From: Asterias rubens
Taxonomy: Eukaryota > Echinodermata > Asteroidea > Forcipulatida > Asteriidae
DNA length: 64,000 bases
NCBI RefSeq assembly: GCF_902459465.1
Contig: NC_047063.1
Location: 18,875,685 to 18,939,684 of the forward strand
Direction of reading: 5' to 3'
Every line of letters starts with the position of its first letter. Within the stretch, counting starts at the first letter, position 1. The notes beneath the pieces are model-generated. The model saw nothing but the letters and a program-made list of their open reading frames with translations. It made no database searches and had not been told where the DNA came from. Shown in pieces: positions 52,543 through 62,644 of the stretch. The position numbers and the translations under genes were made by a program.

Positions 52543-54714
52543 CTTTGAATTGAGAAAGAACTCGCCCTACCTACCCCTGCTATACCAAAAACACTGATGG
52601 GAACTTTTTGAAGTACGGTACTTTTCACCTTGCCTTACAGAGCAATGGTTGTGACGTAATCTGCGAACCAACACTGCACTCTCTCGTCGTCATGTACTAC
52701 ACGGCTTGTGTACGTGTATTGTTATAACAAGGCGTGATCTTTAGATACAACCCCCCTCTACTGTTCGGATCTTCTCTATACTACTTATGTACACAGGCAC
52801 TGTACACATTGTACACGTGAGCTATGTGGATATAAATAAATAGTGGGACGATTTTCAAAACCATAAACTTTACCCAGTCTCTTTAATAGTGTTCCATTTC
52901 TACCCTGCGTAGAAAAATACATTTGCAATTAACCGACTGTTATCATAATCGACTTCCTTTGTTGAATCAACGAAATGAACGGCATGCATGGGGATCTTGA
53001 ACTTGAAATAAAGTTTAAACTTTGTTTGTAATCTATTTATATGTATACAGTTTTTCTTTGGGACTTGGACGTTGGCTAGTTGTGAAGATCTCCGCTGGAT
53101 CCGGAAAAAAACTTCTCTCAGCTCACGGCAACGTGTTCCTTCTACCTCCATGCTTTAAGTGGTCGCATTATGATTTAATTCTACAGACGACGATGGCAAG
53201 TTGTTCAAGACCTGGAGCAGTTCGTGTTAGCCTGAACATCTGACGTCACATTTCAAGTGAGCAGTTCGTTAAAATAGCGCCCTCTGGATTTGTTTTATGC
53301 CAAATTGTTAGGTTGTATAGACTGGTCCCCTTGTCATCTTCCGCAAGGATAAAGACAGCTGGGCCTACTTGCTTTTCAGAACCAATCATTGATAAACGTG
53401 CAGCGACGTAAGCTTTCCATATATGTGTTTTGATTGGTCCGAGGTGGTGTGGGTGGTGCAGCTGAAGCAGATCACTCGGACCAATCAAATAATACATTCT
53501 TCGAGTTGGGTGATGACTGGTCCATAAGGGAATGAAATCTTTACATGAAAACTTTCTTTGGAACAGAGAGAGTCTATGATTAAGTCTGTCAGTGTACAGA
53601 TTCAGCGGATTGTGGGGCATTGAATAGGATCTTGAAACAGACCCTGATATTAATTGATATCATTGCTTAAAGTGACCAAAGAGCAAGGACCTTTCTCTTT
53701 TCCCTTTCCCTTTCTATGAAGTGGTAGGACCAAAGATTATCCAATCAAACTCGTTGTTACATCATTTGAAAGAGCATTGACTAAGCTTTGCTATCCCGAG
53801 TGAAACGTTTTGGTTGGCTTTGCAGTTCGTGAGTTACACTAACAACAACGCATCGCGACAGCAAACTAATAATATTGACAAAAACAAACTCGCCGTTACA
53901 AACAGAAATCTACCGGATGTAATTTTTAACGAGATCTTGACAGGTCCAATGTTTCATTTTCATTGATTTCATTTCACTTATTAATTGCACAGGTAAAAAT
54001 TCAAGTACAGACTATAAGAACAGTAAAAGAAAACAAAAATATGCACCTATAGGCGAGAGAGAGAAACAAAAGTAGCGCCCTTAAAAAGTGAGCTAAATTT
54101 CTATCGAGTTAACCTCCTGTTCCGACCTCTAGAAAATAAAATTTACATTAATAGTTATGTCAGGAACAAAAACTAAACTTTCCTGAATAAAACTTATTAA
54201 ATAAATGAACCGTTTTTGAGATAACCATAAAAAACTGTAAAAATTTAGCATCTTTGGGGCCAGATTTCCAGCACTTTTGCCTGCGTAGTAAACAAACCAA
54301 TGGGTTTGTGACAATTCAACCAGGAAAGATTGTCCAGATCCACAACGATTAGTTTTGACACGGTTAGCTTTAGTAGTTGGCTGCCGATTGAGGATATCAA
54401 AAACATTCTCACTATCCAAACATTGCTTTCTGCATGTAACCTTCATAACAATGAGTGCTTTGGGACGCCCATCTGGACTGAAGAAGTGAGCAAAAACAAA
54501 AATTACTACTACTAGTTTTATTGTTATTCTATCAAACACTACCTGCACTATACCTGCCGTGGCTGTACGGGCGGAAACAAACCTGACAAAGTAAATAATA
54601 ATATAATATACAAGATTTATAAATAAATGGGCTATTTATTGCTGGTAGTTAATTGTTTCATACAGAATCAAAGAAAATGGCAATGTCAACAAACTTTTTT
54701 AGTCGGCACACCTC
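52543..54714. other. EBP-A upstream region
   Basis: Contains a 14 bp perfect inverted repeat TTGATTGGTCCGAG (53430-53443 and 53475-53488) with opposed CCAAT boxes, and more CCAAT/ATTGG words near 53388 and 53740. The minus-strand frames at 53246-53620 and 54129-54548 (124 and 139 codons) have no family motif that I recognise and no clear splice context. Confidence 0.4.
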
Positions 54715-55262
54715 ATTCTAGCGGTATCTCTTCCGGAGGGAGGTGTGCGTGCCGGTGTGGCGGTTTCAACTTTCCGCTGTGTTCAGTTTTCCGAATGACC
54801 AAATACGGTAGCATTACGTCATGCGATGCCTGCGCACAGCAAGCGAAAGTAGTCCGTTTTTAGTGCCGTATTGAGTCATCCATTACCCTCCGGTAGCTGT
54901 CATGGCGGCGTCCACGAGTCGAGTACAACTAGCGGCAAACGCGTGGATCGTATGAGTTGTTTTTTATGCAAGCAGAATGTGACCTGCCTAAAGTTGTACC
55001 CATGAATACATGTAAAGATGGGGCAAGAGATTATGTGACTACACAGAAAAGAATCGTAATATAAACAATTTGGGGGTCACTGCTGAGAGAACTACAGTAC
55101 TCGCCAGGGTACTCGCGGCGGTATCTGACAGGTCAACCGGAAAACTGAACACGCCGGAAAGCTAAAACCGTTTGAGCAACGTGTCGAAATTTCCGGCTAC
55201 GTCACCCGGAAAACTGAACACGGCGGAAGTCTGAAACCGCCACACCGGTGCGGCAGGAGATG
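54715..55262. mobile_element. About 550 bp inverted-repeat element with GGCGGTTTCA arms
   Basis: Left arm TGTGGCGGTTTCAACTTTCC, then GTGTTCAGTTTTCCG; right arm CGGAAAACTGAACACGGCGG, then TGAAACCGCCACACCGG. A partial internal copy of the right arm (CCGGAAAACTGAACACGCCG) lies near 55137-55170. The interior has no recognisable coding region. Confidence 0.75.
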
Positions 55263-55629
55263 CTGTGCCCCCCCCCCCAGCATACGGCGAACTTCGCACA
55301 AACCTCTTCTGATAGCGCCCTCTTTTGAACCATCCTCTTTCATTCAGCCTATGTTAATTCCCCATAAGGGTGACAGTATCCCCGGCAGACAGATATCTCT
55401 TGGCACTGATGTGTGACATGGGATTCTGTCCCCGGCGTTTCTGTGTGCCCTACCCCCATAACGACGAAGTGTGTACAAACTATTTCTGATAGGTAGCCTC
55501 TTTTCAAATCCTCCTTCAGCCCACGTAACTTCAACACGGGGGGGGGGGCAGCATCTCGTTGGACTGATTCCCCTGGGACCATGGCGCACTGATTTTGAAG
55601 CATGCAATAAGTGCAGTAAATGGTGTTTG
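55263..55629. repeat. Poly-C tract and degenerate duplication
   Basis: A C run lies near 55267-55276. A block with CGAACTTCGCACAAAC, TTCTGATAGCG and CTCTTTT is echoed at 55463-55515 (GACGAAGTGTGTACAAAC and TTCTGATAGGTAGCC). No exon. Confidence 0.5.
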
Positions 55630-56024
55630 TTAAAGGCAGTGGACACTATTGGTAATTACTCAAAATAATTATTAGCATAAAACCTTACATGGTGACGAGT
55701 AATGGGGAGAGGTTGATGGTATAAAACATTGTGAGAAACGGCTCCCTCTGAAGTGACATAGGTTTCGAGAAAGAAGTAATTTTCCACGAATTTGATTTCG
55801 AGACCTCAGGTTTAGAACTTGAGGTCTCGAAATCAACCATCTAAACGTACACAACTTCGTGTGACAAGGGTGTTTTTTCTTTCACTATAATCTCACAACT
55901 TCGTCGACCAATTGAGCTCAAATTTTCACAGGTTTGTTATTTTATGCATACTTTTTTTATGTTGAGATACACCAAGTGAGAAGACTGGTCTTTGACAATT
56001 ACCAATAGGGTCCAGTGTCTTTAA
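55630..56024 (-). mobile_element. TTAA-palindrome MITE, copy 22 (full length)
   Basis: Near-consensus copy from TTAAAGGCAGTGGACAC to GTCCAGTGTCTTTAA. The central palindrome (TTGATTTCGAGACCTCAGG, spacer, complement) is intact around 55791-55835. It lies 206 bases downstream of the EBP-B stop. Confidence 0.97.
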
Positions 56025-56229
56025 CACGGTTCGCCGTTTTGGGACAGAATTTCCGGGAGACAAAATCTTCTACCACACCGGTACACAGTGATGACATAGT
56101 TACACTGTTAACTACAGGATGGCGTCCATCTTGGCAGCTTTTTTGTTAAACTATACTAAGTTTTTCCAAAATGTGCTTGGGGTATTTTTCTAAGGAGACG
56201 TGACTTTGTACTCCGTTTGACTCACTCGT

Positions 56230-56456
56230 CTATTTTCGTTTTGAGATACCACCTTTTACTGGGTTGAATCCAGTCTCTTTGTCCAGGAGCCGCTGGGCCA
56301 GGTTGAGTTGCTTCCAGGACTGATAGATTAGGATTGGAGGCACCACCAGCCATGGTGAGTTCATCCCGAAGAAGTAAAACCAGAAGTACAGAGGATGGAA
56401 CCGGGGACCGTGGGATAGACCGTCGAACATCTCGGTGAAGAAGTACAGAAGTGTAC
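56230..56456 (-). CDS. EBP: EBP-B coding exon 4 (stop)
   Basis: Acceptor CACACTCAG/GTACAC; stop TAG at 56230-56232. It encodes TLLYFFTEMFDGLSHGPRFH, YFWFYFFGMNSPWLVVPPIL and KETGFNPVKGG. Confidence 0.96.
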
Positions 56457-58322
56457 CTGAGTGTGTGGGATCGAAAGAACAATTTATTCAATCATAATTG
56501 CCTATAGACACCATTTCAAAATCTCTCGTTCAACTTTTGAAAATTAGTCATACATTGCATCACAGGGACATGGACGTTTTCTTTAAGGCAATGAGTAGGT
56601 ATACATATTCAAAACGGGGACCTTTAACAAAAGAGGACAATAGAGTCCTTGGTTCGGGATCCCGAAGTCCACAGTTGGAAAAGTGTAGAAAACCAATGGG
56701 ATCTGTTGCCCCCCCCCCCCCCAAAAAAAAAAAGTGTAAACGACAGAGGGAAAATGAGGTCCACGGTTGTAAACAGCATTATTTTTACCCGGTAACAACA
56801 GACTGATTAAAAACACTAAATGACACTATCTCACCGTAGAATTGACCAATGGAGACTCCGAACTGGAGCACGTGACGCATTGGGTGTCTGTTTAGGAACG
56901 CCCACATGATGAAGAAACATCCGGGACCTTCTATCCATGCCGTCAGTCCCTCCATGATTATAATACAGGCATCGGACCTGCAAGATAATGTGTACTTTTT
57001 ATTATTTTAAATTATAGGCGGGAAAGTGTTTCGCAGTTATTTGATGCAATATCCCGTGTCCAAAATCGTCACCGACGCCCTAAACTTTTGCATATACGTC
57101 ATAGTACGTATGTACAACAGTAAATGCAATAGGAGAAGACGGCGCGTCGCGGCGTTTAAAGGCACATTTTCAGTGAGCATTGTGAGAAATGTCTTTCGAT
57201 AAAAATAAATTGTATACTTACTGCACATATCTGCTATCTCCCTTTGTGTACTCTTTCCCTGTAATAACAAAGGAAACGCTAACAATGTATTCTGCCAGTC
57301 TTGCTCATTATTGTGACACCCCAATGTGTGTAATTACTTCGCTATGTTGAACCCTATCGTGAAAAGTGGTCACCCAAAGTTCAAAGAATGTTGCATCAAT
57401 GTTGGGTAACAGTAAAAACAAAACAGAAATTATAAATGACATAAGGATTGCGGTCACACCATGTAATGACTATCTAGGCTATATGAGTTGGGGTGGTTCT
57501 GAAAAGATCCGTTGGTTTCAACTCGATGTTTCGATCAGTACTCTGATCGTCTTCTCTACGCCCTCTCCAGACAGCTCATCAAGTTTGTTAACTCTGCGCC
57601 ATAAATAGCGAGTGAAAGTCTGTACATAAAATTAAAGTTTAACGTTTTTTATAAATTTTGTAGTGAATCCTGCGTTATTTTGTTCGGGGTTGCTGTTGAT
57701 GTACTAATTCCAAATACTGTTTCAATACAAGATCTTGAATACCATTATTCACGTATTTGGGGGGAAATGTATACTTTTCACAAATAAAACCTTAATGAAA
57801 ATGTTGCAGTTTGGGCAGACATTAATTTTGTTCCACTTGCGGCAAAATCGTGAATTAATTCGGAGGAAATTTTGCAAAATATGTAATGTCCCTTGAGAGA
57901 CAAGGTAAAGGTTTATTGTATGGGCTGGAGTTGATTACTTGGCTTATATCAATTAACTTTCAAATATAGTTGATTTTTATTTTCATGTTTAATTGATATA
58001 TTTTTTTTGTAATAAACACTGACTCACACATTTGTGCCAATAAGTTGTTGTCTCCGGGAAAGTTGCTGCTATTCATACTGATGTACCCCTCCATGATCAC
58101 GTGGATGCAACCACATAACCCCCACCAGCACAACGCAGCCTTCTCCCATGATCCTAGGAGACGGTTAAACCGGTCCTGCTTCACGAACTTCCAGAAACAC
58201 ACGAAGATAACAACGAAGGAGCCCAGAGTAATTGGTGTGACGGCAAGCCCGAGACTGTTTTCCTTGTAGTGGGGCACTTCCAAGCCCAGTGGATAGTACG
58301 GATGAGACACGTTTGATGTCAT
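56230..58322 (-). CDS. EBP: 3-beta-hydroxysteroid delta8-delta7 isomerase (EBP), copy B, complete
   Basis: Second tandem sterol isomerase, 233 aa from four exons: 58028-58322, 57222-57258, 56835-56977 and 56230-56456. The start is the ATG of MTSNVSHPYYPL. The longer open frame upstream opens with TTG, not ATG. Catalytic residues are intact: His74 and Glu78 (IHVIMEGY), Glu120 and Thr123 (EGLTAW), Asn191 and Trp194 (MNSPW). The enzyme acts in the ER membrane on delta8 sterols. Exon lengths 2 and 3 and all phases equal those of copy A. Exons 2-4 differ from copy C at few residues, so B and C are a younger pair. It ends GGISKRK, a basic tail fitting ER retention. Introns are compact (about 0.25 to 0.8 kb). 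Confidence 0.96.
56457..56834. other. EBP-B intron 3 with poly-C/poly-A tract
   Basis: C run at about 56709-56722 followed directly by an A run. No other element was recognised. Confidence 0.6.
56835..56977 (-). CDS. EBP: EBP-B coding exon 3
   Basis: 143 nt; acceptor ATCTTGCAG/GTCCGA, donor TTCTACG/GTGAGA. It encodes SDACIIIMEGLTAWIEGPGC and FFIMWAFLNRHPMRHV, with Glu120 and Thr123. Confidence 0.96.
57222..57258 (-). CDS. EBP: EBP-B coding exon 2 (37 nt)
   Basis: Acceptor TTATTACAG/GGAAAG, donor GTGCA/GTAAGT. It encodes KEYTKGDSRYV. Confidence 0.96.
57446..57560 (+). repeat. GGTGGTTCT/GATGTTTCGATCAG repeat (EBP-B intron 1)
   Basis: ATTGCGGTCACACCATGTAA, GAGTTGGGGTGGTTCTGAAA and ACTCGATGTTTCGATCAG match one arm and the centre of the 40166-40322 palindrome. 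Possibly a retroelement terminal fragment. Confidence 0.65.
58028..58322 (-). CDS. EBP: EBP-B coding exon 1 (start)
   Basis: ATG at 58320-58322, donor CAAATGT/GTGAGT. It encodes NVSHPYYPLGLEVPHY, a membrane segment, QDRFNRLL, and LCWWGLCGCIHVIMEGY with His74 and Glu78. Confidence 0.96.
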
Positions 58323-58623
58323 GGTCACAGTTAAGAGTATCACACTAAAGACCAACCTCTGGTTTTAAAACCTTCGTTCCGAATGATTCTTATTTCCTCG
58401 GTAACTCTGTTTTGTTCTTTATGCTTATATCACTTTTGTACATGTTTTGTTAAAAGCAAAATCGAAAAGTTTAAGGTCGAAATGGTTCATTAACTAGGAA
58501 CCCGCATCTTCTAAACGTAGCTAAGCTATAAACCACCCAACCATTCGGGGAGAGGTTCATCAAATTGTAGGAGGCCTCGTAATTGTGAGAGGAACTTTTT
58601 TGGTTTCTACAGTTCAGACATTA
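58323..58623. other. EBP-B upstream region
   Basis: Expected to hold the EBP-B 5' UTR and promoter. No TATA box or other clear element was recognised. Confidence 0.35.
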
Positions 58624-58834
58624 AGGGGCATTGTCACACCTTGACACAACTTTTACAGGCAACCAACTGCAGCGCAGGCTACATGACCACTTTTTGTAGT
58701 ACATGAGTCATTCTTTCAAACAATGTCATACGATTCCAAGAATGAAATATAACAACTCACAAGTGTTATTGCCCTTTTCCTTGGACATTGCATGGAACAT
58801 GATGTCTGCAAAATGCCTCGTGTGACATGGCCCT
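58624..58834. mobile_element. 211 bp MITE with AGGG(G/C)CA.TGTCACAC ends
   Basis: Left end AGGGGCATTGTCACACCTTG. The right end, CGTGTGACATGGCCCT, is its near complement. The interior is unique and non-coding. A GGTGTGACAGGGCCTTTA end near 20923-20940 belongs to the same group. Confidence 0.75.
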
Positions 58835-60500
58835 AAAACTGTAGCCCTGGCGGCCTTACACTTTCGTATTATACTACAGTGACGGAGGAAGAGTCCTGCT
58901 GTATAGGGCTACCTAAATCTTGTACTGGAAGGACATTCGTTTCAACGGAGATACTTTGAAAACCTGTTTAAAATGTGTTCGTTTATCATATATGTAAATA
59001 TTGTACATTTTTGAATTGTTTGCAATAATCGTTCAAAAAAATAGGCCCCACCCTCAAGGTTTTGAGACGGCGTTGCGTCAAAATGGCAATACTTTGACGT
59101 CATGTGTGGGAGTTTGTTTTGTTATATCTCCAAGCTGTAACACAGCGGCTCTACGAAACTAAGCTCCCACATGACCCAACGTACGGGGTGACCGTACACA
59201 AAGCTTTTTGCGAATCTGTTTTGAAAATACCTGAGAAGGGTATTCAACATGATTGTGGTTTTTTTTAACAATTAAAATCTGATATGAACAATATGAACTC
59301 ATCTTCCCTAGGCTTATTGCTTGAAACATTTTAAAATAGTTTTCAAGTAGGTCTTTCACTAATGTTGGGTGCGTGTGGCGTATGGCTGTGCTTGGTGTGC
59401 ACATATTATTATAACTTTCCTGCAATAGCGCCACGTACTCCCTTTGTAGCCAAATTGCAACATGGACATCGTCAAAAAGGTATGATACAGAGTATGCAAT
59501 CAAAAATCACAAGTAAGATAGTAACAGCACAAAGACTGACTAGTTTCTTAACTGCATTAGTGTCGTAGCAACAACTACCTAATCAGATGCAAATTCACAA
59601 CGTTTCAAAAAGTATCGCACACGGTTGCGCATAATAATATTCGCCAATAAATCCACAATATCGCATTGGGCAAGTATTCGCGTTGCGATGTCCCTCCAGG
59701 GCAACCATATTAATGTCTGAAATGGACCGTTCCGGCTTTCCACTAAGCTCCGCCCACCGCACACGTGAGCATGCACGATTCTGCCGCTCATGCTAAATAT
59801 ACGCTCACGCAAAACCGAGTTTGTCCGACCACAATCATTGCTGTGATTGGTCAAATGGGTGAACGCGCACAGTTTGATTGACAGGCCGGATCGGTAATTT
59901 TTTTGGAGACACATTGTGTACAAAGTGGGCGTGGTTTGGGGTAAATATCTACGGTTTTGGAAGAGCGGATGACAAAATAAGGCCACCGTAGTTTCTTAAT
60001 GGCGTCACGCTATGTAGTATAAGCACTTCATATATCAAAACTTTCAGGCAAAATATTCTTACAAAATGTAACAGCCATTTTCCGTGAAACCTTGCACAAC
60101 TTATTTATAGACACACATCCACAGTGGACTTTTGTCTCTTCACCTATAGTTTGATTTCACGCTATAATTCAAAGAAACGTTTTGTTCAAACGTCGTGCCA
60201 TGATGGAAACAATCTCGTCTATTTTAGCAGGTCCAAAAGTTCTAATACACGCGAGACGTGCACAGTCTTATAACAGTTTATTTTTGTGTTCATTGGTAAT
60301 TTTACGAACCATTCCATTATATGCAAAATTAACCCCTACCTGCAAATTATTACGTGTAAGACAGTACGACCGGAAGGCATTTTGGGAAAAACACCTTCGC
60401 AAACTATTCTGAATCAAGGTTACTTATTTGCTGGTACTAAACAAGAGCTTCTTCACCAGAAAATATAACAATAGAAATAAAAACAAAACAAACGACCACA
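58835..60500. other. Intergenic, no recognised gene
   Basis: The minus-strand 135-codon frame at 59579-59986 has no known domain. It covers CCAAT and GGGCGTGG words and could equally be regulatory or repeat-derived. Nothing else was recognised. Confidence 0.35.
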
Positions 60501-60502
60501 TA

Positions 60503-60514
60503 CAACAACACAGC

Positions 60515-60548
<34 letters not shown>

Positions 60549-60549
60549 G
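60503..60549 (+). repeat. (CAA)n microsatellite
   Basis: About a dozen CAA units, with an imperfect start. Confidence 0.95.
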
Positions 60550-60643
60550 AATAACAACTTCTTGAATCGTAAAACTCATAATCATAGACACCAATGTTTG
60601 TAATCAGAGAAATTGGCTGTAAGTATCCCCTTACAGCCAATCC

Positions 60644-60860
60644 CCAAACAAACAAACAAACAAACAAACAAACAAACAAACAAACAAACAAACAAACAAA
60701 CAAACAAACAAACAAACAAACAAACAAACAAACAAACAAACAAACAAACAACAAACAAACAAACAAACAAACAAACAGACAAAAGAAAAAGAAAAAAAAC
60801 AATCAAACAAATCAATAAACAAACAAACAAACAAACAAATAAACAAACAAACATACAAAC
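60644..60860 (+). repeat. (CAAA)n microsatellite
   Basis: Long AAAC tetranucleotide array, near-perfect at 60644-60776, then imperfect (with CAGA, GAAAAAG and CAATCAAACAAAT interruptions) to about 60860. It creates long but meaningless frames of Cys-Leu-Phe-Val or Lys-Gln-Thr-Asn on both strands. Confidence 0.97.
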
Positions 60861-61001
60861 ATAGAAAATAATGAACTCAAACAAGCTTTCAAGTTGGAAT
60901 TGTTAATAATATTATTGCTTTAATACAGCTTCAACGAAACGTCAGAGATTTTCAACTCTGCAAACTATTTTTTGTTTCGCATTGATTCAATTTATCAAAT
61001 T

Positions 61002-61225
61002 GTTTTGCTGGTATTGAACAAAGTCATGCTTAACAATAATGTAGAAATATAGAACGGTCGACAAACTTTCCAGTTTGATGACTGAACTTGCTGGTAGTTT
61101 AAATACCTTCGTGGCATAGAAAACAATCGTAAAGTCAACAAACTTTCCAGCTCGCTTCTTATATATTGAGGTCTGGTTGCTGGTGTTAAATATCAAACAA
61201 AGTGGAGATGTCAACAAACTTTTTC
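61002..61225. repeat. Degenerate tandem repeat, about 80 bp period
   Basis: CAACAAACTTT(C/T) recurs at about 61059, 61136 and 61210, each preceded by a TTGCTGGT(A/G) block near 61004, 61091 and 61168. Three decayed units. Confidence 0.65.
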
Positions 61226-61740
61226 GATTTAATATTTTGTGTGAATTAATTTGCTGACGCTTGATTGTGGCTTTATTGTACAAAAATAATATTAATTTAA
61301 TTTTTTGTTCAACCCCAAAAATCAAAAATAATATTAGTATAACTAGGGGTGTTTTATAGGAGTAGAACCCTCGTGATCTTTGGTGCTGTGAGATAAACCT
61401 ATACGAAGCACACAAACAACCTAATAAGTGGTTTTTTTCAACACATTTCTAAACAACATATAATAAACCAAGTTTATATAGTATATGTATAATAATAAAG
61501 CATTTCAATCCAAAAATATCTATGAAAGTTTCCACCATTACCGACTTTATACTGTATAGAAATTGTGTGCAAATCTGAGAACATTTTTAAATCGTTTGAA
61601 ATCTTATGCTGCTCACGTATACTCTCATAAGTTGTGCTTACACTCCACACTAAAACCTACACATAACACAATTCATAATCAAGTGCATAAATTGTTTATA
61701 ATAAAGTTTTTTTATTTGAACTTATGATACATTCACCATA
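61226..61740. other. Intergenic, nothing recognised
   Basis: AT-rich, no exon or element ends. Confidence 0.35.
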
Positions 61741-61867
61741 CTAGCCAATAATCCAATGGAGAGAAGACGAGAAAGAGAGATCTTCACTTATGGTGTTGGA
61801 AGAAAACCAAAGGGAACTATTCAAGAGAAAACCCACGCAATCAGGTAGGGGCTGAATCTCAATCAAC

Positions 61868-61955
61868 ATAGTGCCACAGAGAGGATTCGAACCGGGACCT
61901 ATACATAGAGGTGGAAGGCGAGGGAAGCTACCACTATGCCAGCCAGACAACCCAC
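61868..61955 (-). mobile_element. tRNA-derived SINE head
   Basis: On the minus strand: TGGCTGGCATAGTGGTAGCT (box-A-like), then CCTTCCACCTCTA, then CCCGGTTCGAATCC (box B). It is related to the arms of the foldback at 32671-33010. The anticodon region does not fold as a tRNA. Confidence 0.65.
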
Positions 61956-61984
61956 AGATAAGTTTTTTCGAAGAGACATCTTCT

Positions 61985-62374
61985 TTAAAGACACTGGACA
62001 CTATCGGTAATTGTCAAAGACCAGTCTTCTCACTTGGTGTATCTCAACATATGCATAAAATAACAAACCTTTGAAAATTTCAGCTCAATCGGTCATCGGA
62101 GTTGCGAGATAATAATAATAAAATTTAAAAAAAACACCCTTGTCACACGAAGTTGTGTGCGTTTAGATGGTTGATTTCGAGACCTCAAGTTCTAAATCAG
62201 AGGTCTAGAAATCAAATTCGTGGAAAATTACTTCTTTCTCGAAAACTGTGTCACTTCAGAGGGAGCCGTTTCTCACAATGTTTTATACCACCAACCTCCC
62301 CATTACTCGTCACCAAGTAAGGTTTTATGCTAATAATTATTTAGAGAAATCACCAATAGTCTCCACTGCTTTAA
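61985..62374 (+). mobile_element. TTAA-palindrome MITE, copy 23 (full length)
   Basis: From TTAAAGACACTGGACAC to CTCCACTGCTTTAA, with a central palindrome near 62171-62216. It ends 40 bases from the EBP-C stop codon, so it may be transcribed in that gene's 3' UTR. Confidence 0.96.
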
Positions 62375-62414
62375 ACCCAACATTATCTTCTACATCATTT
62401 TCACTCTTAAAAAC

Positions 62415-62644
62415 TCATCTAATTTTTTTTGAGACACCACCTTTAACCGGGTTGAATCCAGTCTCTTTGTCCAGAAGCCCCTGGGCTAGGGTGAGTTGCT
62501 TCCAGGACTGATAGATTAGGATTGGTGGCACCACCAGCCAGGGTGAGTTCATCCCGAATACGTAAGTCCAGAAGTATATAGGGTGGAACCGGGGACCGTG
62601 GGATAGACCATCGAACATCTCGGTGAAGAAGTACAGAAGCGTAC
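62415..62644 (-). CDS. EBP: EBP-C coding exon 4 (stop)
   Basis: Acceptor CACACCCAG/GTACGC. It encodes TLLYFFTEMFDGLSHGPRFH, GMNSPWLVVPPIL and KETGFNPVKGGVSKKIR. One codon longer than in copy B. Confidence 0.95.

Noticed and set aside
53246-53620. 124-codon minus-strand open frame upstream of EBP-A
   Set aside because: No recognisable domain, and it contains the CCAAT inverted repeat. No supporting splice sites or paired exon.
54129-54548. 139-codon minus-strand open frame
   Set aside because: Low-complexity hydrophobic start and no family motif; adjacent sequence gives no further exons. Could be an unrecognised exon, but nothing supports it.
58323-58355. Extended start for EBP-B 11 codons upstream
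   Set aside because: The upstream codon is TTG, not ATG. The ATG at 58320-58322 aligns with the EBP-A and human N-termini.
59579-59986. 135-codon minus-strand open frame between EBP-B and EBP-C
   Set aside because: No domain or motif recognised; composition unlike the real exons nearby.
60437-60884. Several 75-121-codon frames rich in Cys-Leu-Phe-Val or Lys-Gln-Thr-Asn
   Set aside because: Pure product of the CAAA tetranucleotide array in all frames.
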